Source: Zygnema cylindricum
Taxonomy: Eukaryota; Streptophyta; Zygnematophyceae; Zygnematales; Zygnemataceae
NCBI GenBank assembly: GCA_037447655.1
Contig: JBBHKE010002225.1
Span: 1-64,000 of the forward strand
Direction of reading: 5' to 3'
DNA length: 64,000 bases
The translations under genes were made by a program, and so were the position numbers. Numbering within the stretch: position 1 is the first letter of the stretch; the number at the start of each line of letters is the position of its first letter. Under the pieces are notes generated by a model, which did not search any database, was not told the origin of the DNA, and saw only the letters and a list, made by a program, of their open reading frames with translations. Below are positions 22,886 to 33,919 of the stretch, piece by piece.

Positions 22886-23692
22886 GTCGATTAGGTGGCA
22901 ATTGGCGGAGTGTCCAAGTTTGATTTGTCATTAGGGCTTAATATTCTTCGTTAACTGCGAGTTGCCGCTTGTCTGCATCTGGAGTTTTTAGAGCAGATTT
23001 TAATGTAAGCGCTGGATCTTTGACTTCAGCAAGATTGGCGTGAGCAAGATTTTGTGTCACCTTCCAAGTAGGACGTACGGACCGAGTGCTCCGCCGTACA
23101 ATTTGTTGGGTAGACGAATCTACCGAAGTCAACAAATTTGTCGTGGAAGGTCCCGCAAGTGGATTTACTAGATTCGTATGGACAGAGGTTGGTGTCGGTC
23201 GTACATGGTCCGTCGACGTCAACGACAACAACTATGTTTTATTCGGCGTCCGTGGATTTTCTTCCTAAGCCGTAGTTCCAATACGGTTTGTTAGTGCGTC
23301 AAGTGCAATTTCGTCAAGATTCGGGTCCGCGATGCTTGGATCGTGTGACGCAACTCCTGGGTTATCATTCGTAATGATTTGCGTAGGTGGAATGGGTACG
23401 GATTTTGCGGTAGGTTCCACGTTAAAAGATTTATCCAATTCTGCAAAGTCTGTAAAAACAAAATCTTCAAATTATGTCGTTGGTTTGTTAGATAGGGGAG
23501 GAATTAGAGAATCAACCGATGATAGTTCCTTGAGAAATCAATGATTACAGGTGTGTTAGGGAGGTTCGCTACGAGGTGGCGAATAAAGGGGTCTTCGTTA
23601 AAAATGACGTCACGTGAAATAACTATACGATGTGTTTTGAGACAGTATATTCGGTACGCTTTAGAGTGAGGGGCATAACCGACAAAAATTCC

Positions 23693-24250
23693 TTATATGG
23701 CTTTTGCACCCCAGTTTCCATCAGTATTTGTAAGATTTTTGTAATAGGCCTCACCCCCAAAAATGCGGAAGTGAGAAACATTCAGCTTCTTTTTATGCCA
23801 TGCCTCAAACGGAGTTTTGTTTTTGAGAGCCGATGTGGGAGACCTATTTCGGATATAACAAGCCGTTAGTAAGGCTTTGGCCCAAAAAGATTGAGGTAAA
23901 GAGGCAAAATGCATCATGGACCGAGCCATATGGGCAAGTTTGCGATTAAGACTTTCGGCATCCCCATTTTGTTGAGGTGTATGTGGGGCAGACAATTCAT
24001 GAATTATGCCACATGATGCTTGAAATTCTGAAAATTCATGCAACATATATTCCCCCCCATTATCACTTCTTAGCATTTTTATTCGTGAGGAAAATTGATT
24101 TTCCACAAGGGACTTAAAATGTTTGAAATGAGTAAAAGCATCAGACTTGTTTTTCATGAGATATACATGAGTGAATCGTGAGTAATTATCAATAAAAGTA
24201 ATGAAATACACAAAACAACTCAAACTTGGTACCCTCATAGGTCCACACAC
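23693..24250 (-). pseudogene. Ty1/copia integrase core (element E)
   Basis: An open 185-codon piece carries YFITFIDNYSRFTHVYLM, KMLRSDNGGEY with the second catalytic Asp, HTPQQNGDAESLNRKLAHMA (family consensus VAERKN, so the Glu neighbourhood is altered), and YIRNRSPTSAL with KTPFEAWHKKK. The pre-integrase motif WHLRYGHLNRQSLASLSK is at 24378-24620 in another frame. Confidence 0.85.
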
Positions 24251-24657
24251 ATCACTAAATATTAGATCAAGTGAGATTTTGATTCAGGAGAGCTTGTTGG
24301 AAAAGGTAATCGAGGCATCTTGCCGATAATACATCCGTGGCAAAAATCAAGGTGTTTTTCATCAAATGAATCTAAGCCTAAAACAAGGCTTTACTAAGAG
24401 ATGCTAAACTTTGCCTATTTAGATGACCATATCGTAAATGCCATTTGTGAAAACAAGAGGAGGAAGGAGAGGGAGTTGCTACATTTGCATGCCCTAGTTC
24501 TCTAAAGGATTTTAAAATGTAGAGATTACCACATTTTAGTCCCCTTTCTAAGAGAAATGTGATTTGACGAAAAAAACTGAACTTCGGTTTCGGAGATGAC
24601 TCCATCTTTGGGTGCCGCACCCACAGAAAAAAGGTTTTTCTTGAGTTGGGGAACGTA

Positions 24658-24888
24658 TTAAACGTTCTCCAAAATAAGTGGCTCCGAACTACTTGGGTTT
24701 ATGGCCACCTGTGGAACAAAATTTGACTTTAGGACAGTGTTATTTCCAAGTAAGATGCGCAAAAGAGCAGAGAGCATAACAAGATTTGTCATGGTGGTCT
24801 TTGAGCATGACATGTGGTGCGAGACACCACAATCTATTAACCATTCATAATTTTTACCTGAAGTATTGAATGCGTACCCACAGTCCAT
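24658..24888 (-). pseudogene. Ty1/copia protease remnant (element E)
   Basis: The sequence WLIDCGVSHHMSC corresponds to the family motif W..DSGAT.H. Ser-Gly-Ala-Thr is changed to Cys-Gly-Val-Ser, so the active-site triad is damaged. Confidence 0.7.
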
Positions 24889-25233
24889 TTGGGGGATGGG
24901 AGCAGATATAGAATTTGTGTGGTTGATATGCAGTATTTCTGGATTCGTTACGTCAGATTGAAGGAGTGGAGGAGGTACGGTTGACGGAAAATGAAATTGA
25001 GGTGTTATATTGTACTAAGGTGGAGGAGGTCCGTAAGGAGCGTACGAAGGATTAATGAATACTCCATTCGCGTGGCCAGTAGGATTGTACGCGGCAGGCG
25101 ATTTGGGCGTTGCTCTTGGATTTGTAAGGTTGTATTTGTTACCACCGCCGCCACCACCGCCTGACGCCCGTTCATTTTTAAGAGCAAGAGCTGGACACAC
25201 GTCGATTAAATGATCTTTCTCTTTGCAGTATCT

Positions 25234-25955
25234 TCAAAAAGTGGAAGATCCTGCAGCACCTGAAAAAGATTTGTTTTGGACAAACGTAGTTAGTGCGGTT
25301 GCGTCAGATGATGTCACCGGTTTCTTTAACATTTGTTTGTTTTCTTCATACACTAGTTGATTTGTTAAGTCAGGTAGAGTAACATTCGCAGGATTTTTAT
25401 CAACCGTACTGACAAAGGATTCAAAGATGAGTGGCAATCCTGCCAAAATCACGCTGATGAGATCTTCATGAGTCACATGATAATTAATGCATTTTAAACG
25501 ACCAGCATATGATTGTACTTTTTGTAAAAAGGACAACATATCTTTAGACTTATCCTTTTCAAGAAGAATGAATTCTCGTCGAAGAGCCAAGCGATGTGGC
25601 CAAGTATCTGTTTTATACGCGGCGTATAAAAGTCGCCATGCTTCATTTGCGGTTGTTGCACTTCGTATAAGATTCGCAATCGTCCCATCCAACAAAAAAA
25701 TTAGCCGAGACAAAGCAACAGAATCTTTTTCTCTCCACACAATGATTGCAGTTTGCGCTGATGCAAACTCATCGGCATCCTCGTCTGGTAAAAAAGGAAT
25801 AATGACGTATCCTATGACGTGACCCCACAATTTTTCAAAACTGAATAAATGTTGGATTAAAAATTTCCAGTTGTAAAAATCTTGACCTTTAAATTTATGC
25901 ACTGAGTTTGACACGGCCGAAGCTGTGGGCCCATAACCTAATAAATTAACGGCCA
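25234..25955 (-). pseudogene. Ty1/copia Gag (element E)
   Basis: The Gag domain contains FKGQDFYNWKFLIQHLF, ALSRLIFLLDGTIANLI, EAWRLLYAAYK and SVILAGLPLIFESF. It ends at a TGA located where the first Cys of the zinc knuckle (xRYCKEKDHLIDVC) would be, so one base change TGC to TGA may have ended the frame. A Gly-rich stretch follows in the next frame. The reading frame is open across the primer binding site, so translation could start inside the LTR. Confidence 0.8.
25925..25938 (-). other. Half-tRNA-iMet primer binding site of element E
   Basis: The minus strand reads GGTTATGGGCCCAC directly after the LTR. It is complementary to the anticodon stem-loop of plant initiator tRNA-Met (GTGGGCCCATAACC) rather than to its 3' end, as in Drosophila copia. 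Confidence 0.8.
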
Positions 25956-26422
25956 TAGCAAGGAAAAGATTTAAAAGAAGGATCAAGAAAAGAAGGTACA
26001 AAGTACATAAAAGACAGCAAAGGACAAAAGATACTGTCGTGAAAAGTGAAATGTTCAAAGTAATATTGAATAATTTTACAAGGTAAGGTACTTGAGTTTT
26101 ATAAAAGTACTTAAGCGTGTAAGCGGCACTATGCTAAAGTAGAGGTAAATTTAACCAACGTTCAACTAGTCTAGGTACACCTTATAAGTGGGACTACGAC
26201 TAATCAAGGTATATCTTAAAGTGGAGGTACAACTAGTATAAAAGATTCTTTTTATTAAGTGGGAATCTTTTCTACGCTAAGTATGTACAGACAAGTACAC
26301 GAACACTAATTAAAGTGTGTTCTTAAGACTAAGTCTTTCTAGGATTTTGATATGTTTAAAAATAAGTAAACTAGATATAGTGTTTCAATAGTAAAGTGAA
26401 TTGCGGATTCCAATAAACATTA
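25939..26422 (-). repeat. 5' LTR of element E
   Basis: It is the partner of 20905-21402 and lies immediately upstream (minus strand) of the half-tRNA primer site. No matching target duplication was found at the outer edges. Confidence 0.7.
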
Positions 26423-26954
26423 CATTTGACTTTCTCAATTTATGTCCGATTAGGTCAAGCAAGAATTAAATTGTCTCTTTTTTTAAAAACATGATTTCAA
26501 GGATATCACCAGTATCTCTAATATTTAATGTCAAGATTGTCATTTATTTTACTAAAACTTCTTTTTAAGCACAACGATCTCAAGAGTTTTGTGCCACACG
26601 AAGCCACGACACCGTGCATCACAACTAGTGTTAATGGTTTTTTGGCCACTTAAAACACATTTTTTCCGTACATACTTATGGGATTGTTGATCTAACGGTT
26701 GCGATCGAAAGCTAGGATTCTCAACTTCCGATTGGCATCTCAAATTGAAAATCCGACAAGTGTGTACGAGAAAAGATTTTTTAAGTAGCGAAGAAATTAT
26801 TAACACTAATAACGATACTCGGTCTAGTTTGAGACCATATATAAATTATGCATGTGACAAATAAGATATTCTTTGTCGACCACTACATAACCAAGCGATT
26901 GCTCTACTTAAATAGCAATTGCTCTAAGTAAAGACATTCGCCAAGATAGTCAAA

Positions 26955-27085
26955 AAGTTGTTTTGGCATCAAGTTGTTGAACTTCCATGGTACAAATATT
27001 GTCGAATTTTGCTACGCGAGCGAATGTTTCGTTGTAATCAATGCCTTCAGTTTGCGAATAGCCCTTCGCTTGTTTCCCTTTCTGT
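26955..27085 (-). pseudogene. Short Ty1/copia RT fragment
   Basis: On the minus strand the sequence reads AKGYSQTEGIDYNETFARVA then KFDNICTMEVQQLDAKTTF. This is the conserved RT start of a copia element. It lies about 150 bp from the edge of element F, which inserted next to it. No LTR or other domain of this copy is in the window. Confidence 0.75.
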
Positions 27086-27238
27086 TTCCAAAAAGGCCCG
27101 ACTATATATTAGACTGGGACGCGGTTAGCCTCGTTAAGACAACCGCGACCAGAGCCAACCGCCGTTTGGTCCATGAACTGCATCCGCAAGATTCTTTACT
27201 CCAGTCCAAATTTTAGAAGTAAAATACAAATAGCTTTT

Positions 27239-27898
27239 TGTAGGATCTAAAGAAAAGATTTTCACTTAATAATTCACAAACATAAATCATTACACAGCGG
27301 AAGCTCATAAAAGACAAGAGAAATATTCAGCCAAAAAGATTTATAAATGTTCTTCGCCGAAGCCTCTTTACATCATGTCTCTTCTCTCTCTTCTCTATCC
27401 TTTTTAAGCAATCTCTTACTCCAATATCAAATCCTCTATGATTCGATAATGTAAGATCGATTAATGAAATTCGATTAATTTGATACTCTGCACATGTACA
27501 CTGCTGCTTAAATATACTCGCTACTCTGCATTAAGAGACAACAAAAAAGACAAGTAGAACTTAGCGTAGCGACGAAGTCTGTCCCTAGCTGACTGTGCAC
27601 TCTTCAATGAAAGTTCCACGAAGGAAGGCGCACACGCTTCTTCCTTCGAAACAACAAACTTCAAACGTTGACTTAACACACGTCGTCACACGAACACACC
27701 TGCATACAAAATGTAACACTTGCGCACGAAAGAAACAAGTGACGCGAAACGAAATAGTATGTTTCGTTCGCGGACAATAAAATTACTGTCGCGAAACGAC
27801 ATCGTACTTTTTGTATGATGATGTGAGAGTTCGCGTCAAACAAATATAAGTTGGTATGACGCTTCGCGGAAATACCGTGGAACGAGAATAATCCAACA
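27239..27898 (-). repeat. 3' LTR of element F
   Basis: On the minus strand it runs from TGTTGGATTATTC to AGATCCTACA. It is preceded on that strand by the polypurine sequence AATAAGAGGGGGAT. It matches 32641-33304 with scattered substitutions. Confidence 0.92.
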
Positions 27899-27931
27899 AT
27901 CCCCCTCTTATTGTCGAAATCGCCTAACTCT

Positions 27932-29473
27932 TCAAAATAATCTAAGTTTCGATCGTCCCCTCTCAAACAGATCATGTGTGGCAGCCTTTGTCAACAAATC
28001 AGCTGCCTCCTCTTTTGTTGGTACGTACGAGAATTCAATCTCGTTCACCGTAACCAAATCTCTTACAAAATGCCATTGGATCCTGATGTGTTTCGTCCTC
28101 TTGTGAAACACTGAATTTTTCGCCAAAGCCATTGAACTCATGTTGTCAGAATAAATCGTCATACAACCAATAGGAACACTTAACTCACGTAACATCTCCT
28201 TAATCCAAATCAAAGCCTTAGCTGCATGACACGCATCCATATACTCAGATTCTTTGGAACTCAACGCAACCGTAGGTTGTAGCCTAGAACTCCACGAGAT
28301 CGACGCTCCTCCAAAGATAAATGCATATCCTGAAGTGGACTTACTTGAATCAAAATCGCCGCCCCAATCCGCGTCACAATACCCAACACACTCCAAAGAT
28401 TTTTTGTCAAATTTAAACAAACGTCCAAGATCAATCGTACCAACGAAGTATCGAAAGATATTTTGTACGGCCTCCCAATGCGCCTTCTTTGGCTCGTGAC
28501 AATAACGGCTGACGATAGAAACCGCGGCCGAAATATCTGGACGAGTACCAACGCTAAGGTACATAAGTAAACCAACCGCCTCTCGATATGGTACGTCGAT
28601 AGAATCCTCCTCTTCAAACTTACGAATGTGTAGGTTTGAATCCAACGGTATAGAAAGCGGTTTCGCGTCAATCATACCAAATCTCTCCAAAATCTCCTTA
28701 CAATATTGAGCTTGACTCAATTTAATGTTCCCCTCCTTGTCACGTATCACTTCAATCCCCAAAATATATCGTACCTCTCCAAGATCTGTTACTTTGAAAT
28801 GTAAACCAAGATATTGTTTCAACTCATTAATGCGCTCCATCTTGTCGCATTCCATCAAGAAATCATCCACATAAACGGAAAATATGATTTGATCAACTCC
28901 TTCACCTTTCACGTAAACTCCTGAATCAGACGTAGTCTGTACAAATCCAAACTTCAATAGTACTTGATAAAGTCTCAAATACCAAGTGCGTGGTGCGTGT
29001 TTTAAACCATATAATGACTTTCTCAAACGCCATACATTTCCTTCCTGCAAAGGAGAGAAACCTTCTGGTACCTTCATATATACCTCTTCCTCCAACTCAC
29101 CATTCAAAAATGTGATTTCAACGTCCATTTGATGGACGTGCTTCTTCCCCATCGCTGCAATTGCAATAATAATCCGTAGTGAGTCGAACTTCACCACGGG
29201 AGCATAAGTCTCCTTAAAATCGATTCCCTCACGTTGTTGGAACCCCTTGCAAATAAGCCTCGCCTTGTACTTAATTATTTCACCCGACGCTCCAGTTTTG
29301 GTTTTAAAGACCCACTTTGCATCATTAGCTTTTTTCCCCTCCGGTAATTTCTCTTCCTCAAAAGTTGGATTATCAACCACGGACTTAAATTCTTTCTCCC
29401 ACGCCGGTTTCCACTTACTTTCCCAATCAACCGACCATCTAGCCTCGACATAAGATTGAGGGTCGCCGGTCAT
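27932..29473 (-). CDS. Ty1/copia reverse transcriptase and RNase H (element F), open frame
   Basis: An open frame of 513 codons. RT begins with KWVFKTKTGASGEIIKYKAR, followed by YAPVVKFDSLRIIIAIAAM, HQMDVEITFLNGELEEEVYM and SLYGLKHAPRTWY, with the catalytic YVDDF around residue 207. GTRPDISAAVSIVSRYCHEP leads to RNase H, with VGYCDADWGGDFDSSKSTSG, SRLQPTVALSSKESEYM and TKHIRIQWHFVRDLV. It ends EEAADLLTKAATHDLF and then a stop 33 bp from the LTR. The family consensus QMDVKTAFLNG reads EIT here. It would normally be made as part of one polyprotein; the frame break upstream at about 29480 removes that continuity. Confidence 0.9.
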   Translation of the reverse strand: MTGDPQSYVEARWSVDWESKWKPAWEKEFKSVVDNPTFEEEKLPEGKKANDAKWVFKTKTGASGEIIKYKARLICKGFQQREGIDFKETYAPVVKFDSLRIIIAIAAMGKKHVHQMDVEITFLNGELEEEVYMKVPEGFSPLQEGNVWRLRKSLYGLKHAPRTWYLRLYQVLLKFGFVQTTSDSGVYVKGEGVDQIIFSVYVDDFLMECDKMERINELKQYLGLHFKVTDLGEVRYILGIEVIRDKEGNIKLSQAQYCKEILERFGMIDAKPLSIPLDSNLHIRKFEEEDSIDVPYREAVGLLMYLSVGTRPDISAAVSIVSRYCHEPKKAHWEAVQNIFRYFVGTIDLGRLFKFDKKSLECVGYCDADWGGDFDSSKSTSGYAFIFGGASISWSSRLQPTVALSSKESEYMDACHAAKALIWIKEMLRELSVPIGCMTIYSDNMSSMALAKNSVFHKRTKHIRIQWHFVRDLVTVNEIEFSYVPTKEEAADLLTKAATHDLFERGRSKLRLF

Positions 29474-29491
29474 ATTCTCCGTAAGTGATTG

Positions 29492-31001
29492 CTACAAAAG
29501 AAACTCCGTCTCCTTAGCATCGGAAAAAAAATATTGTGAATTTGATACATTTTCCCCTTTTCGATCGCAAGTGAGTTTCTTTGGTTTCTTACCCTTTGTA
29601 ATCCGAGAGCTCCTCCTAATAACTTGCTCCTCCTCCTTTTCCTCTTTCTCTTCCTCGGATTCAATTTCAATTTCCTTCTCACTCAATTTAGAACTCAATT
29701 TAGAACTTTGAGATTTCAAAATGTTCGAAAGCACTCGGGAATCTAAAGATCCGTTAATCTTACTTCCAAATTCAATTTCAACCGATTTCTTCAAATTATT
29801 TTTCTTAGTTTTCTCATTCAGTTCCACATCGGATTCCGAATCCCCAATGAACGGAAAACTCTCAATTTCACTCTCCTCATAAAAATCCAAATTTTCTTTA
29901 AATTTCCCAACGGAATTCATGGCGGATTTGAGATCCTCATGAAAATCCACATTCCGAGATTCCTCCACGGTGTGACGAGCCGGATCATATACTCGGGATA
30001 AACTCCCTTTCGCACTATATCCAATAAAAATTCCCGGCAAACTCCTAGGTGCAAATTTCCCCTTCCTCTTAATTGATTCCACATAAACCGTAGCATGACA
30101 TCCCCAAATTCTCAAATGATGAACCGTGGGCTTTCTACCACTCCATAACTCCTCCGGTGTTTTACTTTTGGAAACCGAAGTGAGTCTTCGGTTACAAATA
30201 TAATTTGCTGTAAGAATCGCATCTCCCCACAAAAAATATCTCTCGTCCGGAGCTATGAATCATCGCACGGACCATTTCTTGTAAGGTACGATTCTTCCCC
30301 TCGGCCACTCCATTTGACTCCGCAGAATAAGGCGCCGGTAATTGATGCCTTATCCCCCACTCCTTACAATACCCCTCAAAAACAACAAACTCCCCTCCAT
30401 TATCCAAACGAATGGATTTAAGTTTCTTATCAATTTGCCTTTCGGCCATTACATGACATTCTTTAAATTTTTCAAATGCATCCGATTTCTTTTTCAATAA
30501 ATACACCCAGGAGAAGTCATCAACAATCACCAAAGTGTACTTTTTACCTCCAAGTGTCTCGAGTTTAATATGTCCACAAAGATCGATGTGAACAACCTTC
30601 AAAGGACTTTGAGCACAATGCTTGATGTCTTTATTTGGATGGGATTTCCGAATTTGACGTCCTTTGCTACATCCTCCGCATCCATTCACCTTCTCACCGG
30701 ATGCGAGGTCCAAACCCCTCACCGAAGAATGACCAATCATTTTCTTTAAACTTACCTCGGATGTGTGACACATACGATGATGCCATAAGGTAAGATCACC
30801 TTTCAACTCCGAAATTTGGTGTGAAATTCCCACGGTGGGAACTTTAGATTTCGGCCTCCTCCATAAGAGCCGACTATGATTCGCATCCGTTACAACTCCT
30901 TCTCCAATTACATTCCCCATCTCATTCCCAATCTCAATAGATTGATCACCTCTCGCAAGTAAACTTCCACCGATCCGTTGAATTTGTGGAACACTTAACA
31001 A
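29492..31001 (-). pseudogene. Ty1/copia integrase and linker (element F), one frameshift
   Basis: The open piece at 30192-31001 contains the pre-integrase LTLWHHRMCHTSEVSLKKM and the zinc-ligand region CGGCSKGRQIRKSHP. The core follows, with VHIDLCGHIKLETLGGKKYT, SIRLDNGGEF (catalytic Asp kept) and SNGVAEGKNRTLQEMVRAMI (Glu kept). A frame change near 30210 leads to 29492-30232, with NYICNRRLTSVSKSKTPEEL, the integrase C-terminus and an acidic Glu/Lys-rich linker. Confidence 0.88.
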
Positions 31002-31081
31002 ATTGACCGAACCGTCTAGAATGTAAAGAGTATTTTCGTCAATTTTTCCTTCCCATCATTATCCCATGAAAGAAGATCAAA

Positions 31082-32562
31082 TCAAGCCGTGCCAACAGTT
31101 CCAACCGAAATGACATGGCCGCTTGCAACCGTAATAAAATTTGGAACCGTGAGTTCCCTCATATCATCAAACAAGGTAGCATCCATGCAAACATGGTGAG
31201 ATGCCCCCGTATAAATAATCCACTTCTTCTCTAAATTTCCTTCACTACTCACCGAATCAAGGGTAAGGTTAAGAACCAGAAAAACATCACCGGTTTCATT
31301 ACCATAGTCGAAGTAATTTGCATTACCATATCCTCGACCGCCGCCGCGGCCTCCTCCTCGGCCGCCACCTCGGTCGCCTCTATCACCTCCTCTACCTCCT
31401 CTTCCACTTCCAGAATCTCCACTCTTTGCATAACATTGAGAAATCGTATGCCCCCACTTACCACAAAAATGACATTGCTTGTCTTTATCCGGAAAAGAGG
31501 ATGACAAGTGTCCAAGCCGGTTACTGCGGTAGCATGTCACATTGGAAAGATCCGAAGGGGTCTTCGGTGGACGACCTTGCTCCTTCTTGTTTACCTCGGC
31601 CTCCACCACCACCTCTCGGGCCACCTCCTCTACCACCTCCTTCACCACCGGCATAGTTAAGATCCGGGGTTTGGTGAGTAGTAGAGTTTAGAACTCCTCC
31701 TCCTCCAATTGAAGAAGCCGATGGAGTTTCCTCCAACATTTTGATAAAATTAACGGTGAATCCGAAAGTATTATCCGCCTTCGCTCGTAAAATAGCCTTA
31801 AGATGCGAAAGCTTGTCCAGCAAAGCGTTAAGAAAAACGCTTAATTTATCCGCATCCAAAATAACTGGACCATTGTTGAGTAATTGCTCGAGTATAATAT
31901 TGAAGCGCTTCACGGCATCATCCATCACTTCATTTGATTTGATTTTAAAATTCATAAAATCGGTATAAACATATTGACCCTTGTTCTCAACACCTTTCTC
32001 ATATTGCTCCTCAAGTGCTTGCCAACACTCATGGGCCGTGCCGTGAGCGAGGAAACGATCAAGCACGGAAGAAGTGCAATTACTCATAAAAACCGGTCGT
32101 TGCCGCAATATCCTTCAACCTCCATTGAGCACGTGCCTTACTCTTGAGTGGCATTTTCTCTTCTCCATTGACAATTCTCCAAAGCCTCTTGAGAATAAGT
32201 TGATTTGAAATAAATTTATTCCAAACCGCATAATTGGTGCCATTAAAGGCCACGGATTTCCCCGACATATTATAATCATCTTCGTTATCCAATGCCTCTT
32301 CAAAATCTGAATCTTCCTCTATCTTTGCTTTACCTTTCCTAATTCTCTCTTTTATCTCACTCTCATTAGCTCCTCCACTGAATGGATCGGCATCCTGAAA
32401 TGAAGCAAATTCTCTTTTCTCACTAGATTGAGTTTGAAATCGTGAATCTACATATCTCATTAATGTATCAAACATCTCCTAAAATTTTCTCTCCGTTTTC
32501 CGAGTCTCCTCAAATTGAGAACCAGAAAAACTGAACTCCTTTGCTCTCTCCGAAGTCGACAT
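31082..32562 (-). pseudogene. Ty1/copia Gag, zinc knuckles and protease (element F), broken
   Basis: The Gag start is MSTSERAKEFSFSGSQFEET at 32562, with a TAG at about residue 28, then MFDTLMRYVDSRFQ onward. FNGTNYAVWNKFISNQL and IKSNEVMDDAVKRFNIILEQ identify the copia Gag domain (pieces 32080-32475 and 31521-32108). The third piece (31082-31654) has an incomplete first zinc knuckle (CYRSNRLGHLSSS), a second knuckle CHFCGKWGHTISQC, a Gly/Arg-rich run and the protease motif KKWIIYTGASHHVC. There the family DSGA reads YTGA, so the catalytic Asp is lost. Confidence 0.88.
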
Positions 32563-32626
32563 GGGGGAAGGAGTATTTCTATTCTTCTTCCTCCCCATGC
32601 GCTCCCTCTCTATCTCCGAAGCACTA

Positions 32627-32640
32627 GCTCCGATACCAAT
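32627..32640 (-). other. Primer binding site of element F (tRNA-iMet 3' end type)
   Basis: The minus strand reads ATTGGTATCGGAGC immediately after the LTR end. It differs from the common plant copia site TGGTATCAGAGC by one base. Confidence 0.85.
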
Positions 32641-33304
32641 TGTAGGATCTAAAGCAAAGGAGTTTCAGTTAATAATTCACAAACATAAATCATTACACAG
32701 CGGAAGCTCATAAAAGACAAGAGAAATATTCAGCCAAAAATATTTATAAGTGTTCTTCGCCGAAGCCTCTTTACATCATGTCTCTTCTCTCTCTTCTCTA
32801 TCCTCTTTAAGTAATCTCTTACTCCAATATCAAATCCTCTATGATTCGATAATGTAAGATCGATTAATGCAATTGGATTAATTCGATACTCTGCACATGT
32901 ACACTGCTGCTTAAATATACTCGCTACTTTGCATTAAGAGACAACAATAAAAGACAAGTAGAACTTAGCGTAGTGACGAAGTCTGTCCCTAGCTGACTGT
33001 GCACTCTTCAATAATGAAAGTTCCACGAAGGAAGGCGCACACGCTTCTTCCTTCGAAACAACAAACTCCAAACGTTGACTTAACATACGTCGTCACACAA
33101 ACACACTTGCATACAAAATGTAACACTTGCGCACGAAACAAACAAGTGACGCGGAACGAAATAGTATGTTTCGTTCGCGGACAACAAAAGCAATGTCGCG
33201 AAACGACATCGTACTTTTTGTATGATGACGCGACAGTTCGCGTCAAACAAATATAAGTTGGTATGACGCTTCGCGGAAATCAGCGAAACGACAATAATCC
33301 AACA
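32641..33304 (-). repeat. 5' LTR of element F
   Basis: It is the partner of 27239-27898, with outer edge CCAACA followed by the target duplication CTTTT. Confidence 0.92.
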
Positions 33305-33410
33305 CTTTTGACTTTTTGATTAGCAAACTCGTACTGTAATCAACCAGGGACAATCAAAGAAGCAAGAATCACAAATGCAACAACATAACAGGGCACCTAA
33401 ACCAACACTT

Positions 33411-33618
33411 CACCGCGAATCGCTAATAGCGTTTATAACGCTATTTGCGCGCCCCAAAATTTAGACCGAAGTTCTCAAATAGAATTAATAAAAACCCTTT
33501 AAAAAACAAATTAGAGTAAATGATTTCCTTGAAAACCCCCAAATTCCCAAATAGCGTTCATAACGCTATTTGTTTTTTGACGCTATTTATTTTATAACGA
33601 TAATAGCGATTCACGGTG
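33411..33618. mobile_element. MITE with CACCGCG termini (copy 1)
   Basis: The left end is CACCGCGAATCGCTAATAGC; the reverse complement of the right end is CACCGTGAATCGCTATTATC. The right flank is TA and the left flank TT, suggesting a TA target duplication with one change. Internal repeats of AACGCTATTTG are present. No coding capacity. Confidence 0.8.
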
Positions 33619-33718
33619 TACCTAACCAAATACAACATGTGGTCCATCGAGATAGAGGTCCAACAATGCTCCCATGGACGGCGGCATCTCACCTTCCTCG
33701 AGTGGCCACTCCAAACTA

Positions 33719-33916
33719 CACCGCCCATCGTTATTAGTGTAAAAGATTAATTAGTGTTCATGCGAAATGAAAATTAATAATACTAATTTATTGTAGGGTG
33801 ACGTGGCGGATTTTGGTCCACTTCCTTAAATAATGTTTTTAACTCTATTTTGTGATTTTGGCCAAAAAAAGTTGCGACAAAATGAGTGTTATTAACACTA
33901 ATAACGATGGGCGGTG
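33719..33916. mobile_element. MITE with CACCGCCCATCG termini (copy 2)
   Basis: The terminal inverted repeats CACCGCCCATCGTTATTAGT are perfect over about 23 bp and flanked by TA on both sides. It is 198 bp with no coding capacity. The termini belong to the same superfamily as the ends at 47547 and 62470. Confidence 0.9.
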
Positions 33917-33919
33917 TAC

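Larger units (their letters stand above)
27239..33304 (-). mobile_element. Complete Ty1/copia retrotransposon insertion (element F)
   Basis: This 6,066-bp element has two LTRs of 660 and 664 bp, both bounded by TG...CA. It has a primer site next to the 5' LTR, a polypurine tract next to the 3' LTR, and a perfect 5-bp target duplication CTTTT at 27234-27238 and 33305-33309. The gene order on the minus strand is Gag, protease, integrase, RT, RNase H, as in Ty1/copia. Frameshifts and stops in Gag and integrase make it non-autonomous now. The RT/RNase H frame is still open. Confidence 0.92.

Noticed and set aside
20905-26422. Target site duplication for element E
   Set aside because: The 5-bp flanks of the two LTRs do not match and the LTR ends are not TG...CA, so the borders are uncertain.
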